64,000 bases of DNA, from assembly GCA_030834165.1 (NCBI GenBank), contig JAURFU010000004.1, positions 1 to 64,000 on the forward strand, read 5' to 3'. Both the position numbers and the translations under genes were made by a program. The notes under the pieces are model-generated. The model made no database searches. It worked only from the letters and a program-made list of their open reading frames with translations, and had not been told where the DNA came from. Below are positions 1 through 9,980 of this stretch, piece after piece (position 1 is the first letter of the stretch; every line of letters starts with the position of its first letter). The DNA is from Verrucomicrobiota bacterium (GTDB lineage: Bacteria > Verrucomicrobiota > Verrucomicrobiia > Opitutales > UBA953).

Positions 1-111
1 AAGGCCGAAGTCCCTGCCGCCGGCGTCGTCACGAAGTTCTCGGAAGAAGAGCTCCAGGCGAACCTCGACAAGAAGACGCCCCGCAAGGCGCCTGCTCCGA
101 AGAAGAAGTAA
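1..111 (+). CDS. 3' end of a CDS entering from upstream (C-terminal ...NLDKKTPRKAPAPKKK), Lys/Pro/Ala-rich tail
   Basis: Frame 1 is open from base 1 to TAA at 109-111 and is followed by a strong terminator. Confidence 0.6.
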   Translation, partial: KAEVPAAGVVTKFSEEELQANLDKKTPRKAPAPKKK

Positions 112-135
112 GCGACCTCCGGGTCGTCCGCATCA

Positions 136-162
136 GGCCGGAGGTTCGCCTCCGGCCTTTTT
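136..162 (+). terminator. Rho-independent terminator
   Basis: GGCCGGAGG-TTCG-CCTCCGGCC followed by TTTTT. Confidence 0.9.
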
Positions 163-221
163 CGTGCCCGGAAAAGAAGCGGGTCGTTTGACCTCGGGGG
201 CCGCCCGCCAACCTTACGGGC

Positions 222-920
222 ATGTCCAAGCACATCGCGGTCATCGGCGGAACCTCCGGCATCGGGCGCGCGACCATCGCGCAGCTCCAGGCCGACGGGC
301 ATACCGTGCACGCCGCGTGCCGCTCGCCCGAGAAGCTGGCCGACCTCGACCTCGTCGCGCAGTCCTTCGACGCCGCCGCGCCGGGACCGCTGACCTGGCC
401 CGAGCGCCTCGACGGGTTCGTCTACTTCCCCGGCACGATCGTGCTCAGGCCGTTCCATCGCCTCGCCGCGGAGGACTTCCAGCGGGAGATGCAGGTGAAC
501 CTCTTCGGGGCGGTCGCCGCGCTGCAGTCGGCGTTGCCGGCCCTCAAGGCCTCGGGCAACGCGTCCGTCGTGCTCTTCTCCACCGTCGCCGTCGCGCAGG
601 GCATGCCCATGCACGCGGGCATCGCGGCCGCCAAGGGCGCCGTCGAAGGACTCGCCCGGAGCCTCGCCGCCGAATGGGCGCCGGCCATCCGCGTGAACGT
701 CATCGCGCCGTCGCTCACCGACACGCCGCTCGCCGGCGCGTTGCTGAACTCCGACCTCAAGAAGGAAGCCGCCGCCAAGCGTCACCCGCTGCAGCAGGTC
801 GGCCGTTCGGAGGACCTCGCCGCGCTCGTCGCGCACCTGCTCTCCGGCCACAGCCGGTTCATGACCGGCCAGGTGCTGCGCGTGGACGGCGGCCTGTCGT
901 CGGTGCGCACGTTTGCCTGA
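222..920 (+). CDS. SDR family NAD(P)-dependent oxidoreductase
   Basis: 232 aa; N-terminal GGTSGIGRATI Rossmann motif, C-terminal FMTGQVLRVDGGLS typical of SDRs. Confidence 0.9.
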   Translation: MSKHIAVIGGTSGIGRATIAQLQADGHTVHAACRSPEKLADLDLVAQSFDAAAPGPLTWPERLDGFVYFPGTIVLRPFHRLAAEDFQREMQVNLFGAVAALQSALPALKASGNASVVLFSTVAVAQGMPMHAGIAAAKGAVEGLARSLAAEWAPAIRVNVIAPSLTDTPLAGALLNSDLKKEAAAKRHPLQQVGRSEDLAALVAHLLSGHSRFMTGQVLRVDGGLSSVRTFA

Positions 921-924
921 CAAC

Positions 925-952
925 AAAAAACCCGGCCCCTTGCGAGGCCGGG
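925..952 (-). terminator. Intrinsic terminator between convergent genes (T-tract on minus strand)
   Basis: AAAAAA CCCGGCC-cccttgcga-GGCCGGG. Confidence 0.75.
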
Positions 953-979
953 CCTTGGTCGGCAGGGCTTACGCTCCGT

Positions 980-2263
980 TCAGATCAGCATCAGCGCCGG
1001 TTCTTCGAGGAGCTGCTTGAGCGCCTGGAGGAACTGCGCGCCGTTGGCGCCGTCGACCACGCGGTGGTCGCCGGAGAGGCCGATCACCATGCGGTGGCCA
1101 ATGACCAGGCGGTCCTGGGCGTCGACGACGGGCTTCTTGATGGTCGCGCCGACGGAGAGGATCGCGGCGTTGGGCACGTTGATGATGCCGAAGAAGCCGG
1201 TGACGCCGTACATGCCGAGGTTGGTGACCGTGAAGGTCGAGCCCGACATCTCGTTCGGCGTGAGCTTCTTCGAGCGGGCCTTGCCGATGAGGGACTTCGC
1301 CTCGACGGCGATGTCCTTGAGCGTCTTGGCGTGCGCGTCGCGGATGACCGGGGTGACCAGGCCGTCCTCGAGGGCGACGCCGAAGGAGAGGTGCACCGCG
1401 CCGTGGGTGCGGATGCTCGTGCCGGCCCAGGAGGCGTTGACCGCCGGGACGCGGCGGAGGGCTTCGGCGGAGGCCTTCAGGATGAAGTCGTTGACCGAGA
1501 GCTTGATCGCGTCGGCGCCGGCGTCGGCGAGGCGCTTGTTCAGCGATTCGCGCATGGCCATGAGCGGAGCGGCGTCGACTTCGACTTCGAGGTAGAAGTG
1601 CGGGACGGTGACCTTGGACTCGAGGAGCCGGCGGGCGATCGTCTGGCGCATGCCGCCCACGGGGACGTCGGCGTCAGGCTGGATGCCCTTGCCGTCGGCG
1701 GGCGGAGCGACCGCGACGTTGAGGGGACCGGAAGGAGCGGCGACGGCCGGAGCCGAAGCGGCGGCGGCGACATCGCGTCCGACGACGCGGCCGCCGGGGC
1801 CGGTGCCGGACAGCGCGGCGACGTTGAGCGCGGCCTTCTCGGCCATGCGCTTGGCGTAAGGCGAGGCCTTCGTGCGGGAAGCGTCGGACTGCGGGGCGAC
1901 GGAGCCGGAGGAAGCGGGAGCGGCGGGGACGCAGCTCACTTCGGTCTTCTCGGGGATCGCCGGGACGGCGGTCGCGGGAGCGGCGGCCTTCGGGGCCGGA
2001 GCGGAAGGTTCAGGGGCGGCTTCGCCCTTCTTGCCGATGGCGCAGATCGGGGCGCCCACGGGCAGCTGCGAACCGGCGGGGGCGTAGATCTTGAGGATCG
2101 TGCCCGGGACGGTGCACGAGAGCTCCATCGTGGCCTTGTCGGTCTCGACTTCGCCCAGGATGTCGCCGAAGGCCACGGTCTGACCTTCCTTGATGTTCCA
2201 TTTCACCAAAGTACCCACCGACATCGTGTCGGAGAGCTTCGGCATATCGATAATTTCAGCCAT
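980..2263 (-). CDS. pdhC: Pyruvate dehydrogenase complex E2, dihydrolipoamide acetyltransferase
   Basis: 427 aa; lipoyl domain ETDKATMEL, E3-binding segment, catalytic domain ending GDHRVVDGANGAQFL. Confidence 0.95.
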   Translation of the reverse strand: MAEIIDMPKLSDTMSVGTLVKWNIKEGQTVAFGDILGEVETDKATMELSCTVPGTILKIYAPAGSQLPVGAPICAIGKKGEAAPEPSAPAPKAAAPATAVPAIPEKTEVSCVPAAPASSGSVAPQSDASRTKASPYAKRMAEKAALNVAALSGTGPGGRVVGRDVAAAASAPAVAAPSGPLNVAVAPPADGKGIQPDADVPVGGMRQTIARRLLESKVTVPHFYLEVEVDAAPLMAMRESLNKRLADAGADAIKLSVNDFILKASAEALRRVPAVNASWAGTSIRTHGAVHLSFGVALEDGLVTPVIRDAHAKTLKDIAVEAKSLIGKARSKKLTPNEMSGSTFTVTNLGMYGVTGFFGIINVPNAAILSVGATIKKPVVDAQDRLVIGHRMVIGLSGDHRVVDGANGAQFLQALKQLLEEPALMLI

Positions 2264-2284
2264 CGGATTTGAGAGGGGAGGGGG

Positions 2285-3262
2285 TCAGGCGAGGACCTTG
2301 AGGGCTTCGCGGACGACGCGGTTCACGTCGGGGAGCTGCTGGTCTTCGAGGCGCTTGCAGTAGATCTGCGGGGCGTCGATCGAGGACACGCGGTGGATCG
2401 GGGCGTCGAGCTCGTCGAACGCCTTCGACTGGATGAGGTAGGCCACCTGGGCGTCGACGCCGCAGAAGGGCTTGTTCTCTTCGACCAGCAGGGCGCGGTG
2501 CGTCTTGCGGACGGAGGCGAGGATGGTCTCCTCGTCGAGCGGGCGGATGGAGCGGAGGTCGACGACCTCGACGCTGACGCCGTGTTCCTTCTCGAGGACT
2601 TCGGCGGCCTTGAGGCTCGTGATCACGGCGCGGCCGTGGGCGACGATGGTGAGGTCGCTGCCTTCGCGCTTCACGTCGGCGACGCCGAGGGGGACGATGT
2701 AGTCTTCGTCGGGGACCTCGCCCTTGTCGTTATAAAGGATGGTGTTCTCCATCACGTAGACCGGATCGTTGTCGCGGATGGCCGCCTTGAGCAGGCCCTT
2801 GGCGTCGTAAGGCGTGGCCGGGCAGACGACCTTGATGCCGGGGTGGGAGGCGAGGATGGCCTCGGGCGTGTGGGAGTGGGTGGCGCCGACGTTGGTGCCG
2901 CCGTTGGCCGGGCCGCGGATGACGATCGGGCAGTTGATGAGGCCGCCGGACATGTAGCGGATGTTGCCGGCGTTGTTCACGATCTGGTCGAACGCGACGT
3001 AGGAGAAGGACCAGAACATCAGCTCCATCACCGGGCGGATGCCGAGCATGGAGGCGCCGATGCCGAGGCCGATGAAGCCGGCTTCGGAGATCGGGGTGTC
3101 GACGACGCGCTTCGGGCCGAACTCCTTGAGGAGGCCCTCGGTCACCTTGTAGGCGCCGTTGAACTGGGCGACTTCTTCGCCCATGATGACGACCTTGTCG
3201 TCGCGCTTGAGTTCTTCGCGCATCGCGGCGCGGAGCGCCTCGCGGTAGGAAATGACGGCCAT
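2285..3262 (-). CDS. pdhB: Pyruvate dehydrogenase E1 component, beta subunit
   Basis: 325 aa; MGEEVAQFNGAYKVTEGLLKEFGPKRVVDTPISEAGFIGLGIGA motif set. Confidence 0.95.
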   Translation of the reverse strand: MAVISYREALRAAMREELKRDDKVVIMGEEVAQFNGAYKVTEGLLKEFGPKRVVDTPISEAGFIGLGIGASMLGIRPVMELMFWSFSYVAFDQIVNNAGNIRYMSGGLINCPIVIRGPANGGTNVGATHSHTPEAILASHPGIKVVCPATPYDAKGLLKAAIRDNDPVYVMENTILYNDKGEVPDEDYIVPLGVADVKREGSDLTIVAHGRAVITSLKAAEVLEKEHGVSVEVVDLRSIRPLDEETILASVRKTHRALLVEENKPFCGVDAQVAYLIQSKAFDELDAPIHRVSSIDAPQIYCKRLEDQQLPDVNRVVREALKVLA

Positions 3263-3283
3263 GACGGTAGGGGCGAAGAAAGA

Positions 3284-4390
3284 TTATTCGAAGATGATCG
3301 TGCCGCGGCTCGTGGTGTCCGGCCCGCGGTTGTCCTCTTCCCAGTAGATGTGCTTGGTGACGTCGGCGACGGTGGGGTCCGGCGACTCGTCGGCGAAGAC
3401 GGCGGCCTTGTCGGCCTCGGCCATCGCGGCGTCGTTGATCTTCTGGGAAAGCTCGGGGGTGAGGACCTTCTCGCGGAGCAGCTCCTGTTCGAAGAGCAGG
3501 ACCGGGTCCTTCTTGTCGCGGTATTCCTTGATCTCGTCCTTGTCGCGATAGGTCTTGTCCGGGTCGGCCATGGAGTGGCCGAAGTAGCGGTAGGTGAAGA
3601 TCTCGAGGACCGTCGGCTTGGATTCTTCGTGGGCGCGCTTCAGGGCGAGGGCCGTCTTGGCGCGGACTTCGTAGACGTCGTGGCCGTTGATCACGTCCCA
3701 GGCCATGTTGTAGCCTTCGGCACGCTTGGCCAGGCAGCCCGGGTGGGCGGTCGAGCGTTCCTGCGAGGTGCCCATGGAGTAGCCGTTGTTCTCGACGACG
3801 AAGATCATCGGCAGGTCCCAGAGGGCCGCCAGGTTGTAGGCTTCATGGACGGCGCCTTGGTTGACCGCGCCGTCGCCCATGTAGGCGAGGCAGCTGCCCT
3901 TGAGCCCCATGTACTTCACGGCGTAGGCGAGGCCGGTGCCGAGGGGGGCCTGGCCGCCGACGATGCCGTGGCCGCCCCAGTAGTTCTTGTCGGGGGCGAA
4001 ATAGTGCATCGAACCGCCTTTGCCCTGGGAGCAGCCGGTGACGCGGCCGGTCAGCTCGGCCATGCACTCGTTCATGCCCATGCCGACCATCAGGCCGTGG
4101 CCGTGGTCGCGATAGCCGGTGATGATATGGTCGTGCTTGCCGAGCAGGGAGATCGTGCCGGCGGCGACGGCCTCCTGGCCGACGTAAAGGTGGAGGAAGC
4201 CGCCGATCTTGCCTTGCTGGTAGATGCGGATGCAGCGCTGCTCAAAATGGCGGATACGGGCCATTTTCGTGTAAAGGGCGATTTTCTCGGCCTTTGACAT
4301 CGAAGCGTTGACCGGATCCTTGGCGTATTCGGAAGGGCCGGCGGGGCGCTTCAGGGATTCGGGATGGGTAAGGACAGCGGGCTTGGCCAC
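3284..4390 (-). CDS. pdhA: Pyruvate dehydrogenase E1 component, alpha subunit
   Basis: 368 aa; TPP motif GDGAVNQGAVHEAYNLAALW and phosphoacceptor-type YRYFGHSMADP. Confidence 0.95.
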   Translation of the reverse strand: MAKPAVLTHPESLKRPAGPSEYAKDPVNASMSKAEKIALYTKMARIRHFEQRCIRIYQQGKIGGFLHLYVGQEAVAAGTISLLGKHDHIITGYRDHGHGLMVGMGMNECMAELTGRVTGCSQGKGGSMHYFAPDKNYWGGHGIVGGQAPLGTGLAYAVKYMGLKGSCLAYMGDGAVNQGAVHEAYNLAALWDLPMIFVVENNGYSMGTSQERSTAHPGCLAKRAEGYNMAWDVINGHDVYEVRAKTALALKRAHEESKPTVLEIFTYRYFGHSMADPDKTYRDKDEIKEYRDKKDPVLLFEQELLREKVLTPELSQKINDAAMAEADKAAVFADESPDPTVADVTKHIYWEEDNRGPDTTSRGTIIFE

Positions 4391-4534
4391 GGGAGTTCGT
4401 TTGGCTCGATTGGAGGGGACTGGCGGGGAAGGTCAAGCGTCCCCTCCCTTAGGCTCAATTTGCCTTGACCCGACTTGCGGGGGGCCTCCCCTTTGGCCTA
4501 GCCTGTGAGCCCCCTCCAGGCCCCCTTTTTACTT

Positions 4535-4822
4535 ATGGAAGAAACCCACGAGGCTTCGGCCCGCGAATTCACCGTCCAAAACCGCATGGGAATCCACACC
4601 CGTCCGGCCGCCCAGATCGTCCGGCTGGCCAACCGCTACCCAGACGTCGAAATCACCGTCTCCAAGGACGACGAGTCGGTGAACGGCAAGAGCATCATGG
4701 GCCTGATGATGCTGGCCGCCGGCCAAGGTTCGAAGCTACGTTTTTCCGTCCGCGGCAAGGATGCCGGCGCTTTGTTGGAGGAGATGGAAACCCTTTTCGC
4801 CCGTAAATTCGACGAATCCTGA
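4535..4822 (+). CDS. HPr family phosphocarrier protein
   Basis: GIHTRPAAQIV (His15 region) and NGKSIMGLMMLA (Ser46 region); ATG at 4535 preferred over upstream GTG. Confidence 0.9.
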   Translation: MEETHEASAREFTVQNRMGIHTRPAAQIVRLANRYPDVEITVSKDDESVNGKSIMGLMMLAAGQGSKLRFSVRGKDAGALLEEMETLFARKFDES

Positions 4823-4828
4823 TTACCC

Positions 4829-6004
4829 GTGCACGCCCTCCTTGCCTCCCTCCTTATTCTCGCCGCCGGTGAGCCCGTCGCCCCTGCGCCGTTACCCGAT
4901 GCCGAGGTCGTGCGTCACCTGAATCCGGCTGAATTAGCTGAATGGTATAACTCAATGCGCATCAACGCCTTGGGTGAGAGTCGTATCAAGGCGGGTCAGA
5001 GCATCATGGCTACGAGCACCGCCGCTTCGGTCGCGACGAACGGGTTGAAGTCCGGCGGACTCTCCGAAACTCCCGAACAGATCAAGACCCGAGCCCAGAA
5101 AATCATCGATGAAGGAACGACGCAGGTCAGGCGGGTCGCGCCTTCGCTCGCTCGGTTGCGATTAGTCGCCGCCCAGCGTGTCGCCGAGATGACCAAACCG
5201 ATCGAGTTCGCTTCCGCGCTGACCGCCGTCTCGCCAGCCGTCGGCCTCGATGCGGCCGTGGCTCGCCTGCATAAGCAGGCGAGCGACCTCGGTTATCCTT
5301 CCGCCCATCTGCTCGGCGCGTTGCGCGTCAGCTCGGCCGGCCTCGAGCGCCCCGCCACCCTCACCGACGCCCTCCGCGCCGCTTGGTCGCGACAGGCCGG
5401 CGTACCCTTGGCCGCCGCGCCCTCCGAAGGCTATGCCTATGTCCCCGCCGCTCCGCCGGCGGCGCCCGCCTTGGCGAAGGGCATCAAGCCCGCCACCGCG
5501 GCGAAGCAGCTTGCCGTGCTTTGGGCCGAGCAGTACGCCCTGACCGCGGACGGCTCGCAGGCGCTCCTCTTCCTCCGGCTGGCCGACGCCCATTCCTTCC
5601 AGCTCGTCGCCTCGGAGCTCGTCTTCATCGACCAGCGCGCCGGCGCCACGCCTGCCGTCTGCGCCTACGTGCTCCGCGACGACCGCAGCTTCGTCCCCCG
5701 TCTCACGCAAGGCGGCGCGCCCTGGGTCTTCGGCTTCGAGCGGGACAGCCAGCCGATCGGCTCGGCCCTGCTCGCGCACCTCTGCCTCGCGCAGACCAAG
5801 TTGTCCATCGCGGCCGACGCCTACGCCGTCATCGTCGCGGGCGGCGGCCCGGCCGGCGGCGTCGTCGGCGCCAGGTGGCGCGCGACCGTGGCCGAAGCGC
5901 CTGCGGGCACGTTGGCGTTCCGGGTCGAAGGCGTTCCCGAAGGCGGCGCCGCGGTGCCGGTCGGGCTCCTCACCGTCCGTGTCGGTCCGCCCGCAGCGAA
6001 GTGA
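4829..6004 (+). CDS. Hypothetical exported protein, 391 aa, no recognised domain
   Basis: GTG start; hydrophobic N-terminus MHALLASLLILAAGEPVAPA; codon-consistent ORF ending next to def. Confidence 0.6.
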   Translation: MHALLASLLILAAGEPVAPAPLPDAEVVRHLNPAELAEWYNSMRINALGESRIKAGQSIMATSTAASVATNGLKSGGLSETPEQIKTRAQKIIDEGTTQVRRVAPSLARLRLVAAQRVAEMTKPIEFASALTAVSPAVGLDAAVARLHKQASDLGYPSAHLLGALRVSSAGLERPATLTDALRAAWSRQAGVPLAAAPSEGYAYVPAAPPAAPALAKGIKPATAAKQLAVLWAEQYALTADGSQALLFLRLADAHSFQLVASELVFIDQRAGATPAVCAYVLRDDRSFVPRLTQGGAPWVFGFERDSQPIGSALLAHLCLAQTKLSIAADAYAVIVAGGGPAGGVVGARWRATVAEAPAGTLAFRVEGVPEGGAAVPVGLLTVRVGPPAAK

Positions 6005-6583
6005 TCAGGCCTGCTTGCGCGCCGCCTTCATCTCGGCGGACGTCGCCCGCTTGAGTTTCCTCACCTTGGCCGTCGTCAGCAGCTGGTGCGGACGCGTCAT
6101 GCGATCGATGAAGAGCACGCCCTGGCAGTGGTCATGCTCGTGCTGCACGCAGCGGGCGAGCAGGCCGGCGCATTCGAGCACATGCGGCGCCCCGTCGGCG
6201 TCGCGGTAGCGCACGATCGCGCGCTCCACCCGCTCGACGTCCCCGGTGATGCCGGGGAAGGAAAGGCAGCCCTCGGCGTAGACGTCGGGCTCTCCGGGGG
6301 GCACCGTGACGGTCGCGTTGGCGAGCAGCATCGGCATGATGTCCTCCGGTTTGCGTTCCTTGCCGTCGAGCACGGGCGGAAAGTCCTCGTCGCGCACGTC
6401 CATGACGAAGAGCTGGAGCGAGAGGCCGACCTGGGGTGCGGCGAGGCCGATGCCCTTCGCGGCCTTCATCGCCCGCAGCATCGCGTCGCCGAGGGTCCGG
6501 AGGGGCGGGCCGAATTCGCGCACGGGCTCGCCCGCGGCCCGGAGGACCGGGTCGCCGTAGCGTCGGATGGTGAATTCGGCCAT
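6005..6583 (-). CDS. def: Peptide deformylase
   Basis: 192 aa; GIGLAAPQVG, EGCLSFPG and QHEHDHCQGVLFIDR motifs. Confidence 0.96.
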   Translation of the reverse strand: MAEFTIRRYGDPVLRAAGEPVREFGPPLRTLGDAMLRAMKAAKGIGLAAPQVGLSLQLFVMDVRDEDFPPVLDGKERKPEDIMPMLLANATVTVPPGEPDVYAEGCLSFPGITGDVERVERAIVRYRDADGAPHVLECAGLLARCVQHEHDHCQGVLFIDRMTRPHQLLTTAKVRKLKRATSAEMKAARKQA

Positions 6584-6627
6584 GCTTGCTGGTTACCTTT
6601 TCGCGAGGGCGGGGAAAGCGAAAACGC

Positions 6628-7143
6628 TCATTGCCCGGCGCCGTAGTCTCCTTTCTCGCAGCGGCGGACGAACGTCTCGGCGCGTTTGCGCAGGCCATTC
6701 CACTTGGCGCGCAGGGCCTGCGTCTCATCGGGCGTGACGCGTCGGTCGGCGATGGCGTCGGCCACGTCGGCGATCAGCAGCCCGAATTCTCGGACGAGCG
6801 TGTTGGCCGCCTGGTCGAGGGCCCCGTCTGCGGGCTCGGTCTCGACCGGGGTGAACTGCCCGCCGGCCTTTTCCGCGAGCCAGTCGAGGATGCGGGTGTC
6901 GCCCGTGAGCACGATCAGCTGGGCCGTGCGGTGGAGCGGGTTCGGCTGGCCGCTGCCGAGCTCCGCCGGTTCGCGCCATTTGTAGAGCATCGAGGGCGAG
7001 ACCCCGAGGGACTTCGCGACCTCGCCGTGGACCTTGGCCTGATCGCCGGGCCGGGCCTCGCCGGCCTTGCGCAGGGCGTCCTCGAGGACGTGGTGGGCTT
7101 CCTTGACGCGGCTTCGGCGGGGGGCGGCAGGTTTCTTCGGCAT
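6628..7143 (-). CDS. Phage regulatory CII-like DNA-binding protein
   Basis: 171 aa; HTH-like GEVAKSLGVSPSMLYKWREP and TGDTRILDWLAEKAGGQFTP. Confidence 0.6.
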   Translation of the reverse strand: MPKKPAAPRRSRVKEAHHVLEDALRKAGEARPGDQAKVHGEVAKSLGVSPSMLYKWREPAELGSGQPNPLHRTAQLIVLTGDTRILDWLAEKAGGQFTPVETEPADGALDQAANTLVREFGLLIADVADAIADRRVTPDETQALRAKWNGLRKRAETFVRRCEKGDYGAGQ

Positions 7144-7274
7144 GGCCTAGGATAGGGCGGGTGGAAGCCGTTCCGCAAGCGAGACGCAGGGCGTTACAAA
7201 CGGGCAGGACGTTTGTAGGGATCGCCCTTCGGAAAAGGTTGGAAAGACCTCCGTCCGCAGGCATCTTGGTCTCC

Positions 7275-7757
7275 ATGGACGAAGTCTCCTTGGTGCTGCC
7301 CGTCAGCCTGCTCTTGGCCGGCCTGGTCCTGATCGGGGCCGAATTCTTCCTGCCGACCGTGTTCCTGGGCTTCGTCGGCGCGGCCGTCTCGTTCGTCGGC
7401 ATCTACCTGTCCGCCGCGGCGGGCGCGCTGACCTGCGGCCTCTTCTGCGTCGCGTTCGTCGTCATCCTCGCCCTCGAGTTCCTCGCCTTCCGCCGTCTCC
7501 TGCCGCAGACCGGCATCGGCCGCGCGATGATCAACGTCAGCAGCAACGACGGCGTCGCCGTCCCCGCCGCCGCGGGCTTCGCCGTCTACGTCGGCAAGAG
7601 CGGCAAGGCCGTCACCGTGCTCGCGCCTTCCGGCACCGCCGAAGTCGACGGAGCCTTGCTGGAAGCCTTCTCCCTCGACGGTTTCGTCGAACGCGGCGCC
7701 GCCGTGGTCGTCGTCGAAGCCGCCGCCGGCCGCGTCACCGTGCGCCGCGCGCGCTGA
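7275..7757 (+). CDS. NfeD-like membrane serine protease-associated protein
   Basis: Multiple TM helices then OB-fold-like tail ([20 protein letters not shown]...); adjacent to flotillin; start chosen at ATG 7275. Confidence 0.8.
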   Translation: MDEVSLVLPVSLLLAGLVLIGAEFFLPTVFLGFVGAAVSFVGIYLSAAAGALTCGLFCVAFVVILALEFLAFRRLLPQTGIGRAMINVSSNDGVAVPAAAGFAVYVGKSGKAVTVLAPSGTAEVDGALLEAFSLDGFVERGAAVVVVEAAAGRVTVRRAR

Positions 7758-7779
7758 ACCTTTCACCCACCCCCGCCTC

Positions 7780-8787
7780 ATGCCCCCCCTCGTCATCTGG
7801 ATCGCCGCCGGAGCGCTGCTCCTGCTCGTCCTCTTCCTCCTCACCTTCCTCGCCGTCTGGGTCCGCGCCCGCCTGGCCGGGGCCGAGGTCGGCATCTTCG
7901 ACCTCGTCGGCATGCGCCTGCGCGGCGTGCCGTACAGCGTGATCGTCGACGCCAAGATCGCCGCCACCAAGGCCGGCCTCTCGGTCGACGTCGAGAAGAT
8001 CGACGCCCACTACCTCGCCGGCGGCAACATCGTCCAGACCGTGCAGGCGCTCATCGCCGCGCAGAAGGCCGGCCTGCACCTCGACTGGAACCGCGCCTGC
8101 GCGATCGACATCGCCACGCGCGGCACGAACAAGTCCGTGCTCGAGGCCGTGCTCACCTCCGTCAGCCCCAAGGTCATCGACTGCCCGAATCCTTCCAGCG
8201 GCCGCACGACGATCGACGCCGTGGCCAAGGACGGCATCCAGGTCAAGGTGAAGGCCCGCGTGACCGTGCGCACGAACCTGGACCGCTTCGTCGGCGGCGC
8301 CCAGGAGGAGACCATCATCGCCCGCGTCGGCGAAGGCATCGTCACCACCATCGGCTCCTCCGAGAGCTACAAGTTCGTCCTCGAGAACCCCGACCGCATC
8401 TCGAAGACCGTGCTCGAGCGCGGTCTCGACGCGAACACCGCCTACGAGATCATGTCGATCGACATCGCGGACGTGGACGTCGGCGAGAACATCGGCGCCA
8501 CGCTCCAGGAAGCGCAGGCCAACGCGAACAAGAACATGGCGCAGGCCCAGGCCGAGATCCGGCGCGCCGCCGCCGTCGCCCTCGAGCAGGAGATGCGCGC
8601 CCGCGTCGAGGAAATGCGCGCCCGCGTCGTCGAAGCCGAGGCCCAGATCCCGCAGGCCCTCGCCGAGGCGCTGCGCTCCGGCCGCATGGGCTACCTGGAT
8701 TTCCAGCGTCTCGAGAACCTCCGCTCCGACACCGAGATGCGCAAGGGCATCGCCGGCGACGGCCCCGCACCCGGCGCCAAGGCCTGA
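7780..8787 (+). CDS. floA: Flotillin-like protein FloA
   Basis: 335 aa; N-terminal [41 protein letters not shown] and [19 protein letters not shown]. Confidence 0.93.
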   Translation: MPPLVIWIAAGALLLLVLFLLTFLAVWVRARLAGAEVGIFDLVGMRLRGVPYSVIVDAKIAATKAGLSVDVEKIDAHYLAGGNIVQTVQALIAAQKAGLHLDWNRACAIDIATRGTNKSVLEAVLTSVSPKVIDCPNPSSGRTTIDAVAKDGIQVKVKARVTVRTNLDRFVGGAQEETIIARVGEGIVTTIGSSESYKFVLENPDRISKTVLERGLDANTAYEIMSIDIADVDVGENIGATLQEAQANANKNMAQAQAEIRRAAAVALEQEMRARVEEMRARVVEAEAQIPQALAEALRSGRMGYLDFQRLENLRSDTEMRKGIAGDGPAPGAKA

Positions 8788-8789
8788 GC

Positions 8790-9155
8790 ATGGAACCGGC
8801 GCTCATCGTCAAGCTGCTCCTCGCCGCCGGCGGTTTCGCCGCGTGGGCCTACGGACAGATGCAGGGCAAGGCCGGGCAGCCCGCGCCGACGGCCATGGCC
8901 GCGCCGCCGCCGATCCCGCGCCGCGCGCGCAAGCCGCGGTCCGCCGCGACCAAGCCGGCGCCGAAGGCCGTCGAAGAGCCGGCGGCCGGAGCCGCGCTTC
9001 CCCCGCCGCATCTGGACGGCACGAACCTCGTCGTCACCCGTCCGGCCCGCGCGCCGGCGCGCGCGCAGTTCCGCGGCACGGCCGCGCTGCGCCAGGCGAT
9101 GGTGGCCCGCGAAGTGCTCGGACCGCCGCTCTGCCTGCGTCCGCCGCGTTTCTGA
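8790..9155 (+). CDS. Hypothetical protein, 121 aa, one predicted TM helix, Pro/Ala-rich
   Basis: Starts 3 nt after floA stop, same strand. Confidence 0.5.
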   Translation: MEPALIVKLLLAAGGFAAWAYGQMQGKAGQPAPTAMAAPPPIPRRARKPRSAATKPAPKAVEEPAAGAALPPPHLDGTNLVVTRPARAPARAQFRGTAALRQAMVAREVLGPPLCLRPPRF

Positions 9156-9980
9156 TCAGCGGCGCGGGGCGAAGAGCCGCGCGAGCAGGTAGGGCAGCGC
9201 GCAGCACAGCACGATGCCGGCGCCCGAAGGCACCGCCGGCAGGTGATAGGAAAGGTAGAGTCCCGAGACGCCGCCCGCGAGCGCGCAGCCGACGCCCCAG
9301 GCCATGACCTGGGGCACCGTGCGGCCGAGCAGCACGCCCGTCGCGGCCGGGATCACGAAGAGGGCGGTGGTCAGCAACGCGCCGACGAGGCGCACGCACG
9401 AGACCGCGCCGAGCGCGACGAGCGCGAGCAGCACCATGCGCATGAGCGCGGGACGCGCGCCGAGCAGGGAGGCGTATTCCTCGTCGAACGAGGCGAGCTC
9501 CAGTTCCTTATGCAGCGCCCGTAGGCCGAAGAGCACGCCCGCCGCGGTCGCGGCGATGACGGCGAGATCTTCGGCGCCGACGGCCACGACGCTGCCGAAG
9601 AGCAGGCCGGCGAAGTCGCGCCAGGAGTTGGCCTGCTGCATGAGCGCGACGCCCGCCGCGAACATCACCGAGAGCATCACGCCGATGGCGCTGTCTTCGC
9701 TCGAGCCTTTGCGCGACGCCAGCCAGGCCGCGCCGCCGGCGGTGAGCAACGCGGCCGCGAGCGCGCCGAGGTAGGGGGAGAAGCCGAGCAGCAGCGCGCC
9801 GACCACGCCGGGCAGGATGGAGTGGGTGAGGGCGGTGCTGACGAACGCCATGCGGCGCAGGACGACGTAGGCGCCGAGGCAGGCGCACGTCACCCCGCCG
9901 AGGGCGACGGCGACGAGCGCCCGCACGAAGAAGGGTTCCGACAGCGGCTCGAGCAGGAGTTCAAGCATGGCGGTGGTCAT
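9156..9980 (-). CDS. Metal (Mn/Zn-type) ABC transporter permease
   Basis: 274 aa, ZnuB/MntB-like; LGAYVVLRRMAFVSTALTHSILPGVVGALLLG. Confidence 0.9.
   Translation of the reverse strand: MTTAMLELLLEPLSEPFFVRALVAVALGGVTCACLGAYVVLRRMAFVSTALTHSILPGVVGALLLGFSPYLGALAAALLTAGGAAWLASRKGSSEDSAIGVMLSVMFAAGVALMQQANSWRDFAGLLFGSVVAVGAEDLAVIAATAAGVLFGLRALHKELELASFDEEYASLLGARPALMRMVLLALVALGAVSCVRLVGALLTTALFVIPAATGVLLGRTVPQVMAWGVGCALAGGVSGLYLSYHLPAVPSGAGIVLCCALPYLLARLFAPRR

Noticed and set aside
2393-4297. 634-aa plus-strand ORF opposite pdhB/pdhA
   Set aside because: Antisense to clear E1 alpha/beta genes; repetitive Asp/Val/Gly composition.
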